Shown piece after piece: positions 35,196 through 47,392 of a DNA stretch of 64,000 nucleotides (positions are counted from its first letter, which is position 1; each line of letters opens with the position of its first letter). Made by a program: the position numbers and the translations under genes. A model generated the notes under the pieces. That model was not told the origin of the DNA. It made no database searches and worked only from the letters and a program-made list of their open reading frames with translations. Origin of the DNA: Primulina eburnea (lineage: Eukaryota; Streptophyta; Magnoliopsida; Lamiales; Gesneriaceae); assembly GCF_022965805.1 (NCBI RefSeq), contig NC_133114.1, forward strand, positions 9,196,261 to 9,260,260, read 5' to 3'.

Positions 35196-36321
35196 ATTTC
35201 TTTTAGGTGAAGGAACATAAGGTGAATAATTTTGAAAATTTTGTTGATTTTGGAAATGTGGTTGTGAAAATTATGTAGCATTATCATTCCTCCAACTAAA
35301 ATTTGGATGATTTCGCCAACCTGGATTGTAAGTTTGAGAAAATGGTTCAAAATTTGGGCTTTTGAAACTGTTCAAAACATTGACTTGTTCATGGAGACAT
35401 TCTTTAAAAGAGGGCAAAGTGGGACAATATTTTGTAGAATGATCACTTGTATCACAGATGTGACACGCAATTTCTTGAATAGCTTTTAATTGACCATTTT
35501 TTTCAATTTAAGTGCCTCAACTTTTCTTGCCAAAGAGGTAAATCTAGCTTGAAGATCATGTTTATCTTTGAGAGTGTACATACCTCCACCAGATGTAGGA
35601 GATTGAATCTTGTTTGATGGTTCGATTGTACCTATAGTGTCCCAATTTTGAGCCATTTTAGCTAATGAATCGAGATACTCAATTGCCTCATTTGGATTTT
35701 TATCTTCAAATGTTCCATTACACATAAATTCAACCATTTGCCTATCTTTAGATGTTAAGCCTTCATAAAATTGAGAAAAAACTCTCCAAATTTCAAAACC
35801 ATGATATGGACAAAGATTAAACAATTCTTTGTATCTATCCCAACATTGATAAAAAGTTTCTCCTTGTTTTTGAGTGAAAGTGATGTTTTACCTTTGGAAA
35901 GAATTTGTTCTATGAGATGTAATTTTTTTTTCAAAAACTGTTGTTGCAATTCATCCCAAGTTCGAATGGATCCCGATCTAAGATTTTGTAGCCAAGTTTT
36001 AGCTTTATCTTTTAAAGAAAAAGGAAAAAGCTTAAGTCGAATGGTGTTCATGCTACAATTTAGATCATTATATGTGTTGCACACTTCTTCAAACTCTCGT
36101 AAATGCATGTATGGATTTTCAGAATCTAAGCCATGAAAATTGGGTAAAAGTTGGAGAATACCAGGCTTAAAATTGAAATGAGATGCATCAGGGGGTAAAT
36201 CTAGACATAAAGGTGCACTAGTACGTGTAGGATTCATGTGATGTCTAAGTGTTCTTTGTCTATCATGATCATGTTGAGATTGAATTTCATCTTCATTTTC
36301 TTGGATAGGTTCTTCCGCCAT
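35196..36321 (-). pseudogene. gag: gag of element G
   Basis: ATG at 36321 (MAEEPIQENEDE). The core domain runs in 36321-35755 (LQLLPNFHGLDSENPYMHLREFEEV, AKTWLQNL) and continues in 35824-35486 after a frameshift in an A-run near 35930. Weak knuckle-like Cys/His codons lie near 35440-35470. The sequence pattern is that of Athila gag. Confidence 0.8.
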
Positions 36322-36487
36322 GTTTTGTGAAAAAAAAGGGTTATTTCGAATGAGTCGACCACTAAGTGTACGTGACCAAATGCTCATGCAAATGCAAAAG
36401 AATAAAAACACACAAAAGCAATAAAAATTGAAATAAAGAAAAATAAACTATAAACAAAATTAAATAGACTTGAAATTAAATTATACT

Positions 36488-36505
36488 TCCCCGGCAACGG
36501 CGCCA
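36488..36505 (-). other. Primer-binding site of element G
   Basis: On the minus strand TGGCGCCGTTGCCGGGGA, the site used by Athila and related elements (attributed to tRNA-Asp), 6 bp from the LTR edge at 36512. Confidence 0.88.
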
Positions 36506-36511
36506 AAAACT

Positions 36512-38075
36512 TGTTGCGACTTTGATTGTTGCACTCCAAAAGCAGGTTCTCCACAAGTAGTATAATTCGATGAGTTCGAATATTGTATCCACGAGGAAGC
36601 TAAGGTAATTACAAGTCCACTACAATGTCTTTTTATTTATTTTTTCTTTTAGTTGTTTGAATCTTTAATTGGTAATTTCTAATTTTTCAAATTTTAATTT
36701 AAGTAGTTGAGATTAAAGGATCCAATCTTGGTATTTTAATAAAGTTAACATTAACGAACATTATTGAAATCCACTCAATAAAATGGTTCCAATATATTAA
36801 ATAATCATATTTATATTATGTTATATATTATTATCTTATATGTATATAATATATACCAAAACTTATAAATGTTGTCAAGTATTTATTGTGCTATATATAT
36901 ATTTGTAAACACTAAATCAAGGTTCCCACTTTAAATGGTTGGTAAAACCAAACTAACATTTAAATGGTACCAAGAAATTAATATTATGATATATTTATAT
37001 ATAGTAAATGAAGGTTTCCACTTTAAATGGTTGGTAAAACCAAACAAACATTTAAATGGTTCCAAGTAATTTAATATTATAATATATTCATATATAATAA
37101 ATCAAAGCATCCACTTTAAATGGTTGGTAATACCAAACTAACATTTAAATGGTTCCAAGAATTTAGTAGTAACATATAGCAACAATAAATCAAAACTCCC
37201 ACTTATAAGTAGGGTATAAAAATGCTTAAAGAAATAAATATAACATAAAAAATAAATAATCATTAAATAATATAAAACATAGATTCTTACCTTTTAGTAA
37301 CATTATTATCATGCCAAGAGTTTCACCTTTCATCTCAAAGTTAGGAAGTTAGCTATTCATTATTCAAAGTGTAAAACTTTGAATATGAAATTAACATGCT
37401 AATTATATTTAAATGAAGAAATAAAGGAAAAATATAGAGAAAAATATTATGAACTCAAAGGTTTGTTCATAGAATGAGGGATATCTCAATTCATTACAAT
37501 GCACCCCTATTTATAGCCAAATTTCGGGAGACAACCACAAATAAAATATTATTTTTTACACATAAGTCTTCATTGGTGTTCCAAGAAATTATATTTTAAT
37601 GCACATCACTTTTGAAAATCTTGCCATCCGAATTTTCTTTTCCACATAAAATAAAACATGTAGATATCTGAGTTGTTGAGTTGTGGTATTTTTTTCACAC
37701 CATTTGACCAAGTAATTTTAGAGATATGGTCAAAATACTAGAGCACGGTAAAACTGCCACTCCTTTGGTAACTTTAATTGTTGCTTAATTTGATCCCACT
37801 TGTGAGAAGATTTTTATCTCATGCTTGCCACCAATATTGTAGATATTAACATCAACTTTCTAAAGGTCCAAGATTCATCTTAATCCCATTTGCAACGCCA
37901 AGTTTATTCTTGTTTTATCGAACCTGTAAAAAATAGTAAAAACATATAACTACACAACAACTTATATTTTATACAATTTATTATAAAATATATAATATTT
38001 AAACATTTAATAAAACAAAAATTATATATTTATATTATAAAACATTTAATTAATATACAATTTTTATGTTTATCA
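36512..38075 (-). repeat. 5' LTR of element G
   Basis: TGTTGCGAC...GTTTATCA in plus coordinates, pair of 25063-26627. The same 92-93-bp tandem units lie at 36928, 37019 and 37112. Few substitutions separate the pair, which suggests a recent insertion. Confidence 0.92.
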
Positions 38076-38392
38076 CTTCCCTGACCAGTCTCTTTGACGG
38101 TGGTATTTTTCTCTCCTCGGGTAGACTGGTTCGGTTTACTCAGTAGAGTCTTTAAACAGTCAGACATGACTTTAGATAATGCCACTGAGATCATTTCAAT
38201 CATTATAGCTTTCAGTTCTTCCATCACCCTGTTTGAAACTTGATCGCATGTAGTACGAATCTGCAGCAGATCTACTTCTTCAGCCTGTGTTTCGACAACA
38301 GGTTGCTCCGGCTGTGGAACCTGAGTTTCCTCTCGATTAGCCAGAGACTCCCCGCTCTCCTGAGTCACGTTTTCTTTTCTTCTTGGCGGCAT
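38076..38392 (-). pseudogene. gag: gag N-terminus of element F
   Basis: ATG at 38392 (MPPRRKENVTQESGES). About 105 codons of acidic, Glu/Gln-rich sequence are open until element G interrupts at 38075. The continuation is on the far side of G at 25062. The open frame running on to 38030 reads into G's LTR and is not natural. Confidence 0.72.
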
Positions 38393-38397
38393 AGTGA

Positions 38398-38416
38398 GGT
38401 CCCACTGGGCGTGCCA
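38398..38416 (-). other. Putative primer-binding site of element F
   Basis: On the minus strand TGGCACGCCCAGTGGGACC, just downstream of the 5' LTR and 5 bp upstream of the gag ATG. It begins with TGG as primer sites do; the matching tRNA was not identified. Confidence 0.5.
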
Positions 38417-38422
38417 AAAATA

Positions 38423-38808
38423 TGTTTGCAAAATATTTGATTTGCGGGCGTGCCAGGTGTAAAAATGCACCAGTGTGTGTGAAAATTATAAAATCTAACT
38501 TCTAAATATTCAAGCGACGTGAATTCTAAATTCGACCGTCAATTATAGTCTCCTAAAACAAATTGAATGCCAAAATAAAGAAAATTATTGTGAATCGATG
38601 CAAATAAACCCCTGACATGATTTTGAATTAATTGAAAAATATAATAACTTGTGCTGAAATCTAAAATGACAAGACGTAAAATGCTAGAAATATACTGGAA
38701 AGCTTGAAAAACTATTGCTTGAAGATTGTAAATTTAGCATAGAGCTTTTTGCCGATTTTTTTATGTATAGAGGGTTGTGTTTTTTTCAGTGTTTGCCGAT
38801 GTCTTTTT
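38423..38808 (-). repeat. 5' LTR of element F, first part
   Basis: It starts (plus coordinates) TGTTTGC next to the primer site and is cut by element D at 38809. It aligns to 18660-18941 after about 38550. With 59844-60073 the LTR is about 616 bp. Confidence 0.78.
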
Positions 38809-41800
38809 TGAAACGTCTGCCCTATTTTATTGCTTAAAAAGTACTAGAAATTTTTTTTAAACACTCAATTTTCGGCCATGTATACTTGCCATATGAAAAT
38901 ATTAAAATATTTTCCCCCTTAAAATAAAATAACAACCATCTATCATTTTGAAAATCAAGTACAATAGTCATAAAATGAAATCGTCAACTAGTTTTACCAA
39001 ACCTAAAAACAATAAGTTGAAAAGTATAGCTCATACTAAACCTCTCAAAAATCTCTCAAAACATAAATAAATAGCCTTAAAAATCTTTAACTTAAATCAG
39101 TAATCATAAAACATAATGCAGAAAATAGTAGCGCTAATCCTCGGGTTGTGTGCGCCATCAGTCCAGTCATATCATCCATCAAGACCTCCCTCAACCTCAC
39201 CTGCATCCATCACACTTAGTGAGTTTAAAGACTCAACACTCCATAATCTTTATAACAAATAATACGTAATACAGTCAACATATAACAGTGAAAAATACTT
39301 GTACTTAAAATATCGTTTTCATGAAGATGCATAAACTTCAAACATGGTCATTTTCATAAATATTTTTATGATGCATAAACTTAAGCATAAACATTTTCAT
39401 TACATGCATTTCATAAACCTTAATCTTTTCCCCATTTTTTTTTCCTCAACATGACATGACATAAAATATTTTTCATGATCATAAACATTTTTCCTTTTTC
39501 CTTTGTTGAATTCAGATCGTTAATCGTGACTTTCCTCAAACCTCAAAAGTCGATGGATCCATCTACATGTAACCACAGTACTGGGCGGCTGGGGACACCA
39601 GCGACACTCTCACCGGTCAACTGGGCCCTGGCCTATCATGATCGAATAGAAATACGATCGTCGGGGCTCCCTCTGGGGCCTTCTCCCATAAATGGGCTCC
39701 CTCTGGGGCCTTCTCCCCTCACGATATTCCCATTCTTACCTCAAACCTCATATCCTCATAACCTCATATTCGCAATAATGGAAACACGATCTCGGGCTCC
39801 CACTGGAACCATCACCCTCACGACATCGCCATCATTAACGAATTAGTCACAATCACTTCACTTCCTTCAACATTTTTCATTCCCATCACTTTAGAAAATT
39901 CATGAATAATATTTGCATTTTTCATTTTGAAACCAAGCATGCAATATGTATTTTTAAATGTCTTCCAACAATCATAAAAATCAAATAGACATTTAAAAAT
40001 CATAATTTAATCATGAACATTTTATAAACAATTAAAAATGATCATCATATCATAAAAAATAGCATTTAGGGCACTTCCATTACATTTACTAATTTTTAGG
40101 TGTAAAAAGACCGTTTTACCCCTAGACTGTAAAATTCTCGAATTTGACTTTTTCTTGAATTCATTGACTCTAACATGACCCAAATAATTATTCAAGCCTA
40201 AATTAAATTTTTTCATAATTTTATTTAGCCTAAATATTGAACTTTTTCATTTATCTTTAACTAATTGTTTTAACGGTGTTTTAATCCTGAAAAAATCCCA
40301 AACTTTAATATAAAATTCCTAAATTCTAAATTTAGTCTTTTTATATTATTTTAGCCCTTATGGACCACGACTCAACCCCCATGAGCCGTTTTCCAATTTT
40401 TCTTTATTTTAAAAACCCTATTAGACACCTAATCTTCAACCCCGAGCCAACTTCCGATTTTCACGAGTTTCCCCTGAGCCATGTTGGTCCAAAACTTGAC
40501 TAACATCCTAAATTAACCTACTGGACCCTTAGACCCCCAAGAACCCAGCCCAAACCACAAAACGAAGCCCTCCCAAGTGACCCTATGCTGACCGAGACTC
40601 CCTAGTGTGGTAGGACTCTATGGTTTGGTGCCTAGACCCTAAACCGACACCCCAGCCCTTGAACCAACATGTTGTGGACCCTCTTAGGACCCTAGTGAAC
40701 AACCCTAGCCCAGCCCGTGCCCCACGCATCGAGCCCCTGAACCCCTGAAGCTACGCGAACCCTGCAACAGCTTCGGCTATGTTCTCGGGTAGAGTCCTAG
40801 CGTGGCTAGGACTCTTCCCCAGCCCTTACCGTGAGTCCTAGCTTGGCTAGGACTCCCTCCCTGACTCACTCATGACCTTGGCTAGCCCTTGGAACGAGCC
40901 AACCAAGCCTTAGCCCCTGAACAATAGAACCCGAGCCCCCCAAGCCCTTGACAGCAAGTCATCGCGGTTCCTGCTTGTTCTTGTTTCCCTTCCTTTTCTT
41001 TGTTCAGCCGATTGTTGGGTAGTATGTGGGACTCACAAACATGATAGAACCTTACTTGATCTTATAATCATGGCAACCCCTTAACTAAACAATAAACATG
41101 TTATTGAAGTAAAAAAAATCGGGTTTCATCATGAACACATGCCACATGCTGAAATTTTCTGAATTTATTACTATGAACTTCAAGCTTTTCATGCAAACAT
41201 AATATAAACAATATTATGATATGATGGATGAGAAGAGGAAGATTAAGGCGTGTCTTTGCGTAATTTACGCACGAATATACGTTGACGTCGAAGAACGGAG
41301 GGACACCTTGACTTGCTACCCATTGAATCCCTTCGAAAATCCTTCCTCCAAGTGTGTTGTGTGCGTGTGCCGTGAGATAGGTGGAGTTGGGAGAGAATAT
41401 TTTTCAGAAAATAAAAGTGGCCGATTGTTTTTGTGTGCAAGGTCTAGGGTTTTAGGTGTTTTAATATAATATATACTCTAATTAAATTACTAACTAGGCT
41501 TTAGACATATCAAGCCAATAATTAAGCCCATTAGTCTTTAATTAGAATTACATAAAATATATTAATAAAGTTTTGGTAAAAATTAGTTTGTGAATTAAAT
41601 AGCCGGGTTGCCAAAAAGCTCGTATTTAAAATGAAAAACCAACACCGATAAAATTTAAGTCCCGGCGTATAAAATCACCTCAAAACCATTTATTTTCACA
41701 AATACTAAAAAACATCAACCATATTTTAAATAATTAAAAATAATCATCCAATAAAAACATTTTACATTTTTCAGCCATCGGTCCCCGTTCCTCGATCGTC

Positions 41801-41977
41801 GCTTGAATATTCCTTAAAAATAACATTTTATGCATGATGACAATAAAAATCTCATTTAACATATAAACAAGTATGTCACATAATTAATTAGCAATTAAAG
41901 TCAATTAATTACTCATTTTTCATATTTCCTAGATTTGCATGCAGTTGGATTACGTCGTCTTAATTTTGGGCCTTACA
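38809..41977 (-). repeat. 3' LTR of element D (3169 bp)
   Basis: Plus coordinates TGAAACGTCTG...GGGCCTTACA. Includes two GAGTCCTAGC hairpins (40792-40855). Small open frames such as 41221-41469 recur in the sister LTR at 59090 and are LTR sequence, not genes. Confidence 0.92.
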
Positions 41978-41994
41978 ATTCCTCCCCCCTTTAA
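41978..41994 (-). other. Polypurine tract of element D
   Basis: Minus strand AAAGGGGGGAGGAAT, between the end of the chromodomain region and the 3' LTR. Confidence 0.85.
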
Positions 41995-42014
41995 ATAAAA
42001 TTTTGTCCTTGAAA

Positions 42015-43451
42015 TTAGAACTTACCGAATAGATCAGGATAGCGACTCTTCAAGTCTCTCTCGGTTTCCCAAGTAGCTTCCTCTTCCGAGTGATTCAGCC
42101 ACTTGACCTTGACCATTGGAATGACTTTGTTCCGCAACCGTCTTACTTGCCTTGCTAAGATTTGGACAGGCCTCTCTTCATATGTCATATTTGGACTTAG
42201 TTGCAGAGGCTCATAATTAAGCACATGTGACAGATTCGACATGTACTTCCGCAGCATTGAAATGTGGAACACATTGTGAACTCCTGCAAGCACTGGTGGC
42301 AATGCCACTCTATAAGCTAGTGTCCCAATCCTCTCCAAAATCTCGAACGGGCCTATAAATCTTGGACTAAGCTTGCCCTTCCTGCCAAAGCGCATAACAC
42401 TCTTCATGGGTGCTATTTTCACAAATACATGATCGCCCACTGAAAACTCTAAGTCCCTTCTCCTTTTGTCCGCATAACTCTTTTTTTCGGCTTTGTGCAG
42501 TCTTCATTTGGTCATGAATTTTGACTACAAGCTCAGCTGTCTCTTCAATCACATCTGGACCAATATCTCTTCTTTCCCCAACCTCGTCTCAATGAATAGG
42601 AGATCTACACTTCCTTCCATAGAGTGCCTCAAAAGGAGCCATCCCGATTGATGATTGATAGCTGTTATTGTAAGTGAACTCCACTAGAGGTAATTTTGGT
42701 TCTCAACTGCCTTGGAAATCAATGACACATGCTCGCAGTAGATCTTCCAAAATCTGTATAACTCTTTCTGACTGGCCATCGGTTTGAGGGTGGAATGTTG
42801 TACTGAACAATAATTTGGTCCCCATCGCTGCATGCAGACTCTTCCAAAATGAAGATGTGAATCTCAGATCTCAGTCAGAAATAATAGACACTAGAATCCC
42901 ATGCAGGCAAACTATCTCCCGAATATATAACTCTGCATACTGAATCATGGTGAATATCGTCTTAATAGGTAGAAAATGCGCTGATTTTGTAAGACGATCA
43001 ACTATCACCCAAATGGCATTTGATCCTTTGACGATTTTTGGCAATCCCACTACGAAGTCCATTGTGATATTCTCCCATTTCCACTCGGGAATAAGGAGTG
43101 GCTTCAATTTTCCCGCTGGTCTTTGATGCTCGCTTTGACTTGCTGACAATTCAAACACTCGGATACATATCTCAGAATGTCTCTCTTCATGCCTGGCCAC
43201 CAATATAACAACTGCAAATCTCTATACATTTTTGTGCTGCCGGGATGAATGGAACATGGTGTGTCATGGGCTTCCTTCATAATAAGATTTCTCAAGGAAT
43301 CGCCATTAGGAACCCATAGACGGTCTCGATAGCGGACCAAGCCATCCACTACTGAATATAAATTCTGGCCCTTGGCTTCATCTCTAGCTCTCCACTTTTG
43401 CAACTGCTCATCAGTATACTGCCCATCACGAATTCTGTCTCTCAAAGTCGA
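42015..43451 (-). pseudogene. int: Integrase and chromodomain of element D
   Basis: 43445-43104 holds the zinc region ([20 protein letters not shown]). A frameshift near 43130 leads to 43203-42871 with MDFVVGLPK (first Asp) and IISD (second Asp) directly before TGA (42871-42873). TGA also replaces expected Trp codons at 42703-42705 and 42589-42591. The end, 42440-42015, has KLSPRFIGPFEIL and a chromodomain-like tail ending in WETERDLKSRYPDLF. Chromodomains guide insertion to marked chromatin. Confidence 0.87.
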
Positions 43452-44600
43452 CTATACTGATAATGTGGCAAGATTAGGTTTCTCGCCCCTAGCATACACT
43501 GTAAGCTCAAACCGATGTATCTCGGACTGCAACGGTCTTTGGAGTGATAAATAAGTGATAACTGCTGTTTTTCTACTCAATGCGTCTGCCACTACATTAG
43601 CTTTCCCCGGATGGTAGCTAATGTCACAATCATAGTCCTTTACCAATTCAAGCCATCTGCACTGTCTCATATTCAACTCATTTTGGGTGAAGAAGTATTT
43701 CAAACTCTTATGATCGGTGAATATCTTGCAGTTCTCCCCATAAAGGTAATGTCTCAAAATTTTTAGTTCAAAGATTACTGCTGCAAGCTCAAGAACATGA
43801 GTAGGGTAATTATTTTCATGAATTTTCAACTGTCTTGACGCATAGACGATAACTCGGTCGTTTTGCATCAGAACTGCGCCCAAACCAAGTTTAGAAGCGT
43901 CGGTATAAAGAACATACTGCCCTTGCCCTGATGGCATAGATAACACTGGTGCTGATATCAAGGCTTGCTTCAACTTGTCAAAACTGTCTTGGCACTCGGA
44001 TCCCCAAACAAATTTTATGTTTTACTTTGTCAAGGCGGTCATGGGTACCGCTATAGATGAGAACCCCTGTATAAACTTGCGATAATAGCCAGCTAGTCCC
44101 AAGAAACTGCGAATCTCGGTGAAACTCTTCGGTACTGGCCACTCTTTCACTGCTTCCACTTTACTTGGATCAACTTCCACTCCACTACTGGACATGATGT
44201 GGCCTAAGAATGCCACTCTATCAAGCCAAAACTCGCACTTACTGAATTTTGCATAAAGTTTTCTGTCTTGCAGTACTTGCAGTGCGGTCCTCAAATGGCG
44301 GCTATGCTCCTCTTTGCTCTTGGAATAGATCAATATGTCATCAATGAAGACAATAATAAACTGATCCAGATACGGCTGCAATACGCGATTCATGAGATCC
44401 ATGAAGATCTCTGGCGCATTGGTAAACCCGAATGGCATGACCATAAATTCATAGTGCCCATATCTTGTACGAAACGCTGTCTTGTGAACATCGGACTCCT
44501 TAACTCTCAATTGATGGTATCCAGATCGCAGATGAATCTTAGAAAATATCGATGCACCTTGCAACTGATCAAACAAATCTTCAATTATTGGCAGTGGATA
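43452..44600 (-). pseudogene. rt-rnh: RT C-terminal part and RNase H of element D
   Basis: 44576-44022 holds [17 protein letters not shown], the intact catalytic FIDDILIYS and [12 protein letters not shown]. An in-frame TAA (44022-44024) replaces a Lys-type position. 43973-43452 holds RNase H ([26 protein letters not shown]). TAG at 43452-43454 replaces an expected Gln (CAG). Confidence 0.88.
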
Positions 44601-45387
44601 CTTATTTTTATGGTAACCCGATTAAGCTCACGATAATCGATACAAAGACGCATGCTACCATCTTTCTTTTTCACAAATAATACCGGAGCGCCCCATGGAG
44701 AGTAACTAGGGCGAATTAAACCCTTGTCTAGCAATTCTTGGATTTGATCTGTTAGTTCTTTCATTTCAGCGGGTGCTAGACGATAAGGTGCTTTAGATAT
44801 AGGAATAGTGCCCGGCATAAGATCAATAGAAAATTCCACTTCACGATCGGGCGGAAGGCCAGAAACGTCCTCGGGAAAGACGCTAGGAAAATCTCTCACA
44901 ACATCAACATCTTCTAACTGCTGACTGGTAGATGCATGCGTGGTAGTGACACATGTCAGGTAAGCTTGGCATCCACGCTTAATGAGCTTCCTCGCACATA
45001 GACAAGAGATAACGTGCTGCATTTGCTTGTTTCTCGCCGCCTCAAAGACAAAAGATTTACCACTAGGTGGCCTAATAAATACTGATCGCTGACGAAAATC
45101 AATCGATGCTCCATTCGATGATAACCAATCCATCCCAAGTATAATATCGAATTCGGGCATAGGAAGCACAATAAGATCTACCCGAACAACATCTTTGAAT
45201 AACCGAAGCTCCAGATTCTTAACAATCTTAGACGTGAGCATCTGATCGCCGAATGGAATAGAAACTTTGAAACCCAAACCCATATCTTGAGGAGTAATTT
45301 TCAGTCTTTTGATGAATGATATGAAGGAATGTGTAGCTCCTGAATCTAGCAAAGCATAGGTAGCTACACCTAGAATGATGATCCTCC
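44601..45387 (-). pseudogene. pro-rt: Protease and RT N-terminus of element D
   Basis: It begins at the candidate splice acceptor and reads into the [12 protein letters not shown] protease box. [25 protein letters not shown] and [15 protein letters not shown] follow. A one-base loss in an A-run near 44613 shifts the frame before the PLP motif. No ATG starts this frame, which agrees with it being the downstream part of a spliced or fused gag-pol. Confidence 0.85.
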
Positions 45388-45978
45388 CTACAGTGAAAAT
45401 GTCTTTTAAATATTTTCGTGTTGAAGCTTAAGGATTTACTATCATTAATTCCCAAGGTTATAAGAAGATTGCGCGTTGAACTTAAACATTCTTTGAAAAA
45501 AAATAATTTGCACCTTGGTCCCTCAAAAATTTCGAAATTTGCGTTAATGCCCCCAAATTTTCGAATTTTTGCAATTAAGTCCTTGAATCATTTCGAAATT
45601 ATGATTTAATCCCTTAGGTTTCGATAATTGCATTTTCGATCCTTAAGAATTTAGAAATTACAGTTAGGTCCCTTATTTTCTCGAAATTGCACATTGACCC
45701 CTCAAAAATTTCGAAATCCTTCTTAACCCTTAATTATGATTTTCTTTAATTTTGGCCCTAAAACTTTTTATTTGGAATTCTTTCGTCCTGCACATAAAAT
45801 AAGGTACAAAATTCAAATCATTTTCTTTGGTTTCTAAAATCATAACTTAAGTCCAACTAAGTAGAACATGCAACCTAATTTTCACTAGGTTAATTCTTGT
45901 TTTCTAATCAATTCTAATAACCAATTTAACATTTCATGCAATAATCAGCAATATAAAAATGTTAAATGACTAGGTTAC
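45388..45978 (-). other. Candidate spliceosomal intron between gag and protease of element D (591 nt)
   Basis: On the minus strand the gag frame reaches ACGG, followed by GTAACC (donor GT at 45978-45977). Without splicing, gag ends in a stop a few codons later. The other end is TTTTCACTGTAG (acceptor AG at 45389-45388). Both exons break at phase 1 of a glycine codon, so removal restores one frame running from the gag C-terminus into protease, with the residues typical of Tekay elements on both sides. The segment is AT-rich and holds seven copies of a roughly 30-bp repeat (45520-45725). Elements A and B have no such gap. Confidence 0.65.
45520..45725. repeat. Degenerate 30-bp repeat, seven copies, within the candidate intron
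   Basis: TTCGAAA or close variants occur at 45531, 45560, 45592, 45620, 45651, 45680 and 45710 (steps 28-32 bp), each with a neighbouring GTCCCT-like and AATTGCA-like block. Confidence 0.75.
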
Positions 45979-47104
45979 CCGTGATGAGTGTAGTGTCTGC
46001 TTCTTCCTCAGCTTCCTCGGCATTCATAACATAAGCTCGGGCCGTAGTAGCTGCTTTCCTCTTTGGGCAGTCATTGGCTTTGTGTCCATCCTCCTTGCAG
46101 TAGAAGCATTTAAATGATCCCCATTCACACTTGCCAAGATGTGGGCGGTTGCACTGTTTGCATAGTTGCCTCTCAGCAGGCTTTGGTGCTCCAGGATTTT
46201 GTGGCTTTGGTGGCGCTGTCTTCTTGACTTGACCTTGGGGCTTTTGGGGCCCTTGAGGTCTAGGAGGACCAGTATTTGGCTTCTTGTTGGGTTGATTGTT
46301 ATTTTGATAGTGCTGCCTCTTGCGCTGAATCTCAAAGTCAATGTCCTTCAAGGACTGCTCAGCCTGATATGCATAAGTAACTGCCATAGCATAATTCTCC
46401 GGACGCATTATCATAACTTTATCCCGAATGGTAGGTCGTAGGCCATCCATGAAATTCCTAAGTTTTTCTTCCGCGTCCCCGACAATAAGGGGTACAAAGT
46501 GGAAACCCCTATCAAAATTCTTCACAAAATCAGCAACAAGTATGTCTCCCTGACGGAGACTCATAAATTCCCTCTTTATCTGGCCTCTGACATCAGTAGT
46601 AAAGTATTTCTCGTAGAATTTTGTCTTGAATTGTGCCCAAGTGAGTGTAGTAAGATCAACACAATGCTCGGCTCCTTCCCACCATAAAAAAGCGTCGTCC
46701 CTAAGCAGATAAGTAGTACACCTCACCCGGTCAGCATCTCCCATGTCCAGATAGCGAAAATGTACCTCGAGTGAACGGATCCAACCCTCAGCAGCAAATG
46801 GCTCGGTGGTGCCAGAAAATTCCTTCGGCCCTAGCCTCCGGAACTGCTCATAAACATCCTGTTGTGGCCTAGGTGGCTGCTGCAACTGCTGCATCTGCTG
46901 TAACTGCAGCTATAACTGCTGCTGTTGTAACTACTACTGTTGTAATTGTTGCTCGAAGAGACGAGCCATACCCTCTAATGCACGAGTAGCAGGATCCTTT
47001 GGAGGAGGAGGTGGTGATGGTGGTGCATTTCTTTGACTATTCCCTCGACGATTAACACTGTTCTCTTCCTGATTCTCGATAACAGGTGCACGTCTAGGAG
47101 GCAT
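45979..47104 (-). pseudogene. gag: gag of element D
   Basis: ATG at 47104 (MPPRRAPVIEN). A proline run is followed by a Gln-rich stretch in which three TAG codons (two adjacent near 46931-46936, one near 46912) stand where CAG is expected. The frame is otherwise open and includes the gag core (FRRLGPKEFSGTTEP, REFMSLRQGD) and two Cys/His motifs: CKQCNRPHLGKCEWG and CFYCKEDGHKANDCP. It ends at the candidate splice donor. Confidence 0.87.
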
Positions 47105-47380
47105 TTTATCCGAACGTTTTCCAAATTCTAACGTAACCAACATGCAGTTAAATCTAATTTCTCTAATCATGTGACATGTCCTAGTTCATTTTAGCAATTT
47201 AAGCATGCAAAGCATAAATACTCAAAAAAATTAAATAACATGTATCATAAACATAATATTCATATCGTCATTCATGTAACAACATATTAAATCACATAAA
47301 GCATGTAAAACTTACAACTTGAGGCTTGACGACTGATCTTCTCGGCGCTGATGGAGGCACAACCCTTTACAGGACCCTTG

Positions 47381-47392
47381 GCTCTGATACCA
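47381..47392 (-). other. Primer-binding site of element D (initiator Met tRNA)
   Basis: Minus strand TGGTATCAGAGC, two bases from the LTR edge at 47395. Confidence 0.9.

Larger units (their letters stand above)
25063..38075 (-). mobile_element. Element G: complete-length Athila-type element with extra genes
   Basis: 13,013 bp bounded by LTRs of 1565 bp (25063-26627) and 1564 bp (36512-38075) that are nearly identical by eye. It has a perfect TSD CTTCC at 25058-25062 and 38076-38080. On the minus strand: primer site, gag, protease, RT-RNase H, integrase, a cysteine-rich ORF, a LOG retrocopy, a long non-coding region, polypurine tract and LTR. The RT box FMDDL and the long region after integrase fit the Athila lineage. 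Its frames hold frameshifts, many in A/T runs. Confidence 0.92.

Noticed and set aside
41221..41469. 82-aa ORF conserved at 59090-59284, looking like a duplicated gene
   Set aside because: The two are the paired LTRs of element D; the similarity comes from LTR duplication.
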